Below are positions 59,081-64,000 of a stretch of 64,000 nt of DNA, piece after piece. The notes below the pieces were generated by a model that saw only the letters and a list, made by a program, of their open reading frames with translations, had not been told where the DNA came from and ran no database searches. The position numbers were made by a program, and so were the translations under genes. Position 1 is the first letter of the stretch; the number at the start of each line of letters is the position of its first letter. Origin of the DNA: Holdemania sp. Marseille-P2844 (GTDB taxonomy: Bacteria > Bacillota_I > Bacilli_A > Erysipelotrichales > Erysipelotrichaceae); assembly GCF_900120005.1 (NCBI RefSeq), contig NZ_LT635450.1, positions 330,693 through 394,692 of the forward strand, in the 5' to 3' direction.

Positions 59081-59881
59081 TTATTTATCCTGAACGCAAC
59101 TTTTGGCCAGAGCGTCCTGTGAAGATCCACGGGATGAAGAATAATAGACCTCAACCAACGTCAATCCCTGCGGTTTGGCATTGAAATGGCAGATCTGTTT
59201 ATCCCGGGCCAGCAGCATCTTCTGCACTTCCTGCGGCGTCAGCCGGCCGCGCCCAACTTCAATCAACGTTCCCGTCAGCATCCGTACCATATACCGCATG
59301 AAACCATTGCCTTCGTAAATCAATCGCAGCTGATCCCCGTCTTCAACCAGCTCCAGACGCGTGATCGTCCGCACCTGATCCGGCGTTTCCGTCCGGGAAT
59401 TGGCGCAGAAGGAGGAGAAATCATGTTCGCCGATCAGATAAGCCGCCCCCTCGCGCATGGTCTGGACATTTAAAGCCCATGGCGTTTGGAAGGCATAACG
59501 GCGGGTAAATACGTTCGCATCGCCCAGCTGAATTCGGTATTCATACCGTTTCCCAATCGCGTCAAACCGGGCATGAAAATGCGGGTCAACAGTTTCGATG
59601 GAACGAATGTGGATATCTTTCGGCAGATGGCCATTGATTGCCCGCTTCCATTGGAAAGCGTTGAGTGAGAAATCGACGTCAAAATGGAAAACCTGTCCCC
59701 AGGCATGGACCTGGGCGTCCGTTCGACCGGATCCCGTGATGGATATGGGCTGCCGGCAAATGGCGCTGATCGCATCCTGAATCGTCTGTTGAATCGTCGC
59801 TCCGCGCTCGGCCGGTTGGATCTGCCAACCGGCATAATCAAAGCCATCGTAGCTGACGACCGCTTTAAACCGCTGTCTCAT
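59081..59881 (-). CDS. truA: tRNA pseudouridine(38-40) synthase
   Basis: 266 residues. It converts uridines 38-40 of the anticodon arm to pseudouridine. Motifs: YDGFDYAGWQIQP, SGRTDAQVHAWGQVFHF (catalytic Asp in GRTDAQVH), HFHARFDAIGKRYEY and MVRMLTGTLIEVGRG. Start at 59881 overlaps the ecfT stop (ATGA); a longer frame lies inside ecfT. In Bacillota this gene follows ecfT and precedes rplM, and here five genes stand between truA and rplM. Confidence 0.95.
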   Translation of the reverse strand: MRQRFKAVVSYDGFDYAGWQIQPAERGATIQQTIQDAISAICRQPISITGSGRTDAQVHAWGQVFHFDVDFSLNAFQWKRAINGHLPKDIHIRSIETVDPHFHARFDAIGKRYEYRIQLGDANVFTRRYAFQTPWALNVQTMREGAAYLIGEHDFSSFCANSRTETPDQVRTITRLELVEDGDQLRLIYEGNGFMRYMVRMLTGTLIEVGRGRLTPQEVQKMLLARDKQICHFNAKPQGLTLVEVYYSSSRGSSQDALAKSCVQDK

Positions 59882-60675
59882 GCCAGCCAGAGAACAAGCA
59901 TCGTTCCCAGCAGCGCGGCACATCCTGCCAGCAGCAGATAATCCCGGCCTTCCATCTTTAAGATCTTATATCGCGTCCGCGTCCGTCCCGGGCAATAGCC
60001 GCGGGCTTCCATCGCGTTCGCCAGTTCCTCAGCCCGCTGAAACGCCGACACGAACAACGGCACGATCAGTGATAAGACCGCCATGATCTTTTCTTTCAGC
60101 TTGCCCTCTTTCAAATCCACGCCGCGGCTGGCCTGAGCGCGCATGATCCGCTGCGTTTCCTCGATCAACGTCGGAATGAACCGCAAAGCGATGGAAATCA
60201 TCATTGCAATCTCATGCGACGGCAGGTGAAACCGCTGAAATGGCTGAAGCAAATCTTCAATCCCCAACGTCAGATCCAGCGGTTTGGTCGTTGCGGTTAA
60301 CACCGTCGTGATGATGATCATCAACATTAACCGGATTGCGATATATAACGTCTGGAATACCGCGTCGCTGTAAATCGTGAAGCCAAATATTGTGACCAAC
60401 GGCGCGCCGGTGCGCAGCACGAGAATGTTGACGATCAGCAGAAACAGCAGCATGAACAACATGGGCTTCATCGACCGCCAGACAAAGTTCAGGCTCAGCT
60501 TCGCGATCAGTACGACCGCGACGGCGCAGACAGCGATGATCGCATAGCCTGAGAAGCCGGCTGGAAAAAAGATCGCGATCAGCACGATCAGCATCGCCAT
60601 GATCTTCGCCCGCGGATCCATGCGGTGGATTGGGGAGTTAAGCGGCATGTATTTGCCTAACGCAAAGTTATTCAT
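59878..60675 (-). CDS. ecfT: Energy-coupling factor transporter membrane subunit EcfT
   Basis: 265 residues with about five helices and the two Ala-Arg coupling helices (IMRAQASRGVDL and ANAMEARGYCPGRTR) that contact the two ATPases. It is the scaffold for the vitamin-uptake S-subunits of ECF transporters. Overlaps ecfA2 (ATGA) and truA (ATGA). Confidence 0.95.
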   Translation of the reverse strand: MNNFALGKYMPLNSPIHRMDPRAKIMAMLIVLIAIFFPAGFSGYAIIAVCAVAVVLIAKLSLNFVWRSMKPMLFMLLFLLIVNILVLRTGAPLVTIFGFTIYSDAVFQTLYIAIRLMLMIIITTVLTATTKPLDLTLGIEDLLQPFQRFHLPSHEIAMMISIALRFIPTLIEETQRIMRAQASRGVDLKEGKLKEKIMAVLSLIVPLFVSAFQRAEELANAMEARGYCPGRTRTRYKILKMEGRDYLLLAGCAALLGTMLVLWLA

Positions 60676-61529
60676 TTCAGCTTCACCTCCCGCAGGATTT
60701 CCTTCGCCAGGGAGGGAATATCCATGATGTCTTCAGACAGGTGAAAGCCGCGTTGATTCAGCATCTCACGGGTACGGATGATCGCCGGCGGCAGGATGTT
60801 TAACTGCTTTAACAGATCCGTTTTGCGGAAAAATTCATGAACCGACGTTTTCTGCAGAATTTCGCCATGATCCACAACGACGACATTGTCGCAATAATTG
60901 AGAACGTGTTCCATATCGTGCGTCACGATCAGCACGGTTTTGTTCATCTGCTTGTTGAGATTCATAAACAGCTGCATCATCGACTGAGCACCCTGCGGAT
61001 CCAGGCCGGCCGTCGGTTCATCCAGCACCAGCACCTGCGGATCCATCGCCAGAATGCCCGCAATCGCCACGCGGCGTTTCTGTCCGCCGGATAAATCCAA
61101 CGGCGAGCGTTCCAGCATCGTTTCATCCAAACCGACAACCTTGATGACCTCGCGGGCCCGGCGCACTGCTTCTTCTTCGCTGGCACCGAAGTTTTTCGGT
61201 CCAAAAGCGATGTCCTTCAGAATTGTTTCTTCAAACAACTGATATTCCGGAAACTGAAAGACCAGTCCGACATCCTTGCGCAAGCTTTTCAAGTGCTCCG
61301 GCTTCTGCTGAGCGCTGATCGTCCTTCCCAGAATTTCGAGCTTCCCCGCGGTCGGAAGCAGCAGCGCGTTGAGATGCTGCACCAGCGTCGTCTTTCCGCT
61401 GCCGGTCTTGCCGATAATCGCCGTGACCTTGCCTTCCTCAATTTCCAGATCCACATCTTTCAATGCGGCGTAGGCAAACGGCGTCCCACTGGAGTATGTA
61501 TAGCTTAGTTTTTCAAATCGAATTGACAC
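60672..61529 (-). CDS. ecfA2: ECF transporter ATPase EcfA2
   Basis: 285 residues. Walker A AIIGKTGSGKTTLVQ, Q-loop LVFQFPEYQLF, signature LDLSGGQKRRVAIAG, Walker B VLVLDEPTAGLDP. The FQFPEYQLF sequence is typical of EcfA2 (EcfA1 has FQNPDNQF). It supplies ATP energy for vitamin import. Overlaps ecfA1 by 25 bp. Confidence 0.95.
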   Translation of the reverse strand: MSIRFEKLSYTYSSGTPFAYAALKDVDLEIEEGKVTAIIGKTGSGKTTLVQHLNALLLPTAGKLEILGRTISAQQKPEHLKSLRKDVGLVFQFPEYQLFEETILKDIAFGPKNFGASEEEAVRRAREVIKVVGLDETMLERSPLDLSGGQKRRVAIAGILAMDPQVLVLDEPTAGLDPQGAQSMMQLFMNLNKQMNKTVLIVTHDMEHVLNYCDNVVVVDHGEILQKTSVHEFFRKTDLLKQLNILPPAIIRTREMLNQRGFHLSEDIMDIPSLAKEILREVKLK

Positions 61530-62332
61530 AGTTGATTCACCAGCCCTTCAATCGTAATCTCCGGCTTCATCGTTAAGCCGTTTTTCTTTAACTGCTGCTG
61601 CAGCTTGATGCTGAACGGAATATCCAGATGCAGGCGAATCAGTTCTTTATCCCGCAGCAGGATTTCCTCCGGCGTGCCTTCCATCTTAATCTCGCCCTGA
61701 TCCATCACCAGCACATGATCGCTCTTGGCGACTTCCTCAATGTCATGGGTGATCGAGATGATAGTCAGCTGGGTTTCGGCATGCAGCTGGCGGATCACGC
61801 GGTTAATTTCATCTTTCCCCTGTGGATCGAGCATACTTGTCGACTCATCAAAAATGATCATTTCCGGCGCCATTGCGAGCACCCCGGCGATGGCTACACG
61901 CTGTTTCTGGCCTCCAGACAAGCGGGTTGGCTCGCTTTCCAGATAATCGGTCATGTTGACCTTTTCTGCGAATTCCGTAATGATGGCGTCCATTTTTTCC
62001 TGCGCCACGCAATGGTTTTCCAAACCAAATGCGATATCGTCCCGCACCGTGGAACCGATGAACTGGTTATCCGGATTCTGGAATACAATTCCCACCCGGC
62101 TGCGGATTTCCATCAGATTTTCCTCGTTTAAAGGCAGATTGTCGATCAGGATCTCGCCCTCATCTTTTTCCAGCAGCCCGATCAGCAGCTTGGCGATCGT
62201 CGACTTGCCGCTGCCGTTGTGACCGATAATTGTTGTATAACTTCCTTTCTCAATGGCGAAGGAAACATGACGCACGGCATGCGTCGCTTCGTCATAGGAA
62301 AAGCTCAGATTTTTAACTTCCAGCTGTTTCAT
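61505..62332 (-). CDS. ecfA1: ECF transporter ATPase EcfA1
   Basis: 275 residues. Walker A IIGHNGSGKSTIAKLL, FQNPDNQFIGSTV, signature RLSGGQKQRVAIAG, Walker B MIIFDESTSMLDP (with the EST variant common in EcfA1). Start ATG 62332 has TGAGGTGAGAACT. First gene of the ecfA1-ecfA2-ecfT-truA operon. Confidence 0.95.
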   Translation of the reverse strand: MKQLEVKNLSFSYDEATHAVRHVSFAIEKGSYTTIIGHNGSGKSTIAKLLIGLLEKDEGEILIDNLPLNEENLMEIRSRVGIVFQNPDNQFIGSTVRDDIAFGLENHCVAQEKMDAIITEFAEKVNMTDYLESEPTRLSGGQKQRVAIAGVLAMAPEMIIFDESTSMLDPQGKDEINRVIRQLHAETQLTIISITHDIEEVAKSDHVLVMDQGEIKMEGTPEEILLRDKELIRLHLDIPFSIKLQQQLKKNGLTMKPEITIEGLVNQLCQFDLKN

Positions 62333-62391
62333 AGTTCTCACCTCAAAGTGTTTTAATTATACAACAGATAAACTCGTTTTAAAACAATAAA

Positions 62392-62415
62392 GAACCCCTT
62401 ATGGGAAAGGGATTT
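62392..62415 (-). terminator. Terminator after the 62568 gene
   Basis: CCCTT-TCCCAT-AAGGG then TTCTTTATT on the minus strand. Modest stem; likely ends transcription before ecfA1. Confidence 0.5.
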
Positions 62416-62567
62416 TCCAGGTCTTTACAAAGCGTTGAATTTGTTTAGCGATCTGCGGTCGATGACACCGCTTTCGCTGATTTCAGCCTTGGACATGCCC
62501 GCGAGAACCGCGATCGGAAAAAAGAAAAAGTCCGCGCCGCCGAAGCGGAAGCCGACTTGTTTCCATT

Positions 62568-63128
62568 TTATTTCGATTCCAGACGATATGCGTGATACTG
62601 ACCGTTCAGGCAGTCGACCTGATTGGAAACGTTCAGAATATCGCTTAAGATTTTTCCTTTTTCCACAAGCAGATCCTTGCTGATCGTAAGCGACTGATCG
62701 CCGTCCGCTTCGTTGATCTGATAGTCATGTTCCTTGATAATTCGAACGAAGGTGATCAGATCCTCCACCGCCGGGAAGCTGATATCGTGATAGATCGTCA
62801 CCAGTGAACCTTCCGGATAGTTCTGATCAAAATCCAGCTGTTCTTTCAGGCAGGCTGAAATGAAAGCCGGCTTTAAATAGGGATACATCAGATTGATTTC
62901 CTGTACTTCGCGGGAATACTGCGGCTCTTCTTCAGCCTTTTCTTCAGAGGCCGCTTCCGGTTCTGTTTCAGCCGGTTCTTCTTTCTGCGGCTGCGGCGTT
63001 GTTTCTTCTTCGTCGCTGCTCAGTGTAATAATCGTTTTTTCTTCGTCTTTTTTATTGGCTGCTTTACTTAACAAATAGGCGGCGCCGCCAGCGGCTGCCA
63101 ACAAGCCGAATATTAATCCTTTTTTCAT
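62568..63128 (-). CDS. Membrane-anchored protein of unknown function
   Basis: 186 residues. One N-terminal helix (KKGLIFGLLAAAGGAAYLL), a Glu/Pro-rich linker (about 25-75), then a folded domain of about 110 residues (INLMYPYLKPAFISACLKEQ ... YHDISFPAVEDLITFVRIIKEH). No family recognised. Start ATG 63128 has AAAGGATCGGTGACAACG. Lies between trmR-like and ecf genes. Confidence 0.75.
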   Translation of the reverse strand: MKKGLIFGLLAAAGGAAYLLSKAANKKDEEKTIITLSSDEEETTPQPQKEEPAETEPEAASEEKAEEEPQYSREVQEINLMYPYLKPAFISACLKEQLDFDQNYPEGSLVTIYHDISFPAVEDLITFVRIIKEHDYQINEADGDQSLTISKDLLVEKGKILSDILNVSNQVDCLNGQYHAYRLESK

Positions 63129-63179
63129 CGTTGTCACCGATCCTTTTCTTTATTCTATCATATTTCATCAGGTTTTAAA

Positions 63180-63767
63180 CTATTTTCTTAATAAGCCCAC
63201 GACGGCGACACCATCGCCGACCTCCGGATAGAACTGCGTGAGGCAGTCGGGATCATGCATCAGGGTTTCCCGAAACCGCCGCAGTTTTTTAATCATTTGC
63301 CGGGTGCCTTTGTTTTCAGTCAGGGACGGATCTTCGACCATTCCATGAAAGTTCAGATTATCAAAGACAAAGACGCCGCCCTTGGCAAGATTACCGCGGA
63401 ATTGTTCCATATAGCGGGGATATTGCGCCTTCGCGGCGTCAACAAAAATCAGATCATAGAGCCGGTCAGTCTGAAACTTTGCGATATCCATTGCGAACAC
63501 ATGGATCTGAGTATCCAGCCGTTCCGCCGCAATGTTGGCAATCGCCAGCTGTGCGCGCTCGGGATCATTTTCCAAAGTGTCAATTTGAATCAACGTTGAG
63601 AGCTTCGCCATCCGAATTGCCGAATAACCGATTGCAGTGCCCAATTCCAGAATTCGGGTATAGGCTTGATTGCGAATGAGTTCCAGAATGAATTCAATAC
63701 CAGTTTTCATCATAATCGGCACATGGTTTTCCTGAGCGTAAATCTCCAAATCATTAATGGACGGCAT
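63180..63767 (-). CDS. Class I SAM-dependent O-methyltransferase (TrmR-like)
   Basis: 195 residues. SAM site ILELGTAIGYSAIRMA, then FVDAAKAQYPRYMEQ and VFDNLNFHGMV, typical of the YrrM/TrmR enzymes that methylate 5-hydroxyuridine in tRNA wobble positions. COMT-type small-molecule methyltransferases are the alternative. Start ATG 63767 follows an AAAAGGGGGAAATTC site. Confidence 0.87.
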   Translation of the reverse strand: MPSINDLEIYAQENHVPIMMKTGIEFILELIRNQAYTRILELGTAIGYSAIRMAKLSTLIQIDTLENDPERAQLAIANIAAERLDTQIHVFAMDIAKFQTDRLYDLIFVDAAKAQYPRYMEQFRGNLAKGGVFVFDNLNFHGMVEDPSLTENKGTRQMIKKLRRFRETLMHDPDCLTQFYPEVGDGVAVVGLLRK

Positions 63768-63872
63768 TGAATTTCCCCCTTTTTATCCTTTTTTATTCAT
63801 ACGCGCTATTTCCACAGGATAAGCATGACTTTGTCTTTGGGCATCCCCTCAGCTTTCTGACGGGGTTGATAA

Positions 63873-63900
63873 GAAAAAAGGCTCCCTGAGAAAGGGAACC
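63873..63900 (-). terminator. Terminator of the rRNA operon
   Basis: GGTTCCCT-TTCTC-AGGGAGCC followed by TTTTTTC on the minus strand, directly after 5S rRNA. Confidence 0.88.
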
Positions 63901-64000
63901 GGAGAACCTGGCAACGAGCTACGTTCACTATGGCAGGCATAGCTATTCTCGCCGCGGAAATGCTTAACTTCTGTGTTCGGGATGGGAACAGGTGTGACCA
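63901..64000 (-). rRNA. rrf: 5S rRNA, 3' part
   Basis: Read on the minus strand the segment holds the 5S signature GGTCACACCTGTTCCCATCC, then CGAACACAGAAGTTAAGC and the 3' arm CGTTGCCAGG. The 5' end lies outside the window; the exact 3' end is uncertain by a few bases. Confidence 0.93.

Noticed and set aside
62451..62567. Small minus-strand frame ending MSKAEISESGVIDRRSLN...
   Set aside because: It has a plausible look, but no start codon with a ribosome site and no known family; left unannotated.

Overview
The window comes from a Bacillota (Firmicutes) chromosome carrying an integrated conjugative element (ICE) of about 48 kb. The host assignment rests on the conserved order ecfA1-ecfA2-ecfT-truA ... 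rplM-rpsI, on strong Shine-Dalgarno sites, on SigA-type promoters and on PadR/MerR regulators. An Erysipelotrichia-like host is possible, but the sequence alone does not prove it. Nearly all genes lie on the minus strand.

Left host flank (1-7615): the 3' part of a glycosidase-like DUF4091/BIG2 protein, the fused remains of a decayed two-component system, a tRNA-Ile/tRNA-Ala operon with a clear promoter and terminator, a cell-wall amidase, a MATE efflux pump with a divergent MerR regulator (19-bp promoter spacer), and gpmA. Right host flank (55620-64000): rpsI and rplM with a leader, a PadR-DUF1700-DUF4097 operon set between truA and rplM, truA, the ECF transporter core (ecfT, ecfA2, ecfA1), a membrane-anchored protein of unknown function, a TrmR-like methyltransferase, and the 3' part of a 5S rRNA.

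The ICE (about 7616-55619) sits in the 3' end of rpsI. A second copy of the last rpsI codons lies at the far end, and each end has a similar terminator just beyond the rpsI stop. Reading from the left end it carries two tandem tyrosine integrases of equal length and a small HTH/excisionase-like gene; a MazF-like protein with a cysteine-rich tail; a sigma-70-like regulator flanked on both sides by hairpin-rich noncoding DNA; a cargo block with two transcription units (HTH-ECF sigma-two membrane proteins-PrsW, and small membrane protein-dockerin/B-repeat surface protein-DUF5640-like protein-sortase B); and a conjugation operon (MobC, relaxase, PcfB, ArdC-like protein, VirD4, Maff2 subunit, VirB6-like protein, PrgI, VirB4, sortase B, CHAP hydrolase). 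Beyond that come a candidate oriT, an AAA-DUF234 ATPase with a 57-aa partner, DNA-processing genes including a 2,900-aa methylase/helicase polyvalent protein, a block of unrecognised small genes, a 1.4-kb-residue thioester/SpaA adhesin, ParB/ParA, and a last small gene.

The genes fit a self-transmissible element of the Tn1549-like (MPF-FA) class that brings two separate sortase-B/surface-protein systems. I saw no antibiotic-resistance gene, no CRISPR array and no complete insertion sequence. The parts I find least explained are the structured noncoding DNA around the first sigma factor, the PrsW/ECF surface module, and the AAA-DUF234 plus 57-aa pair with its own palindromic promoter.
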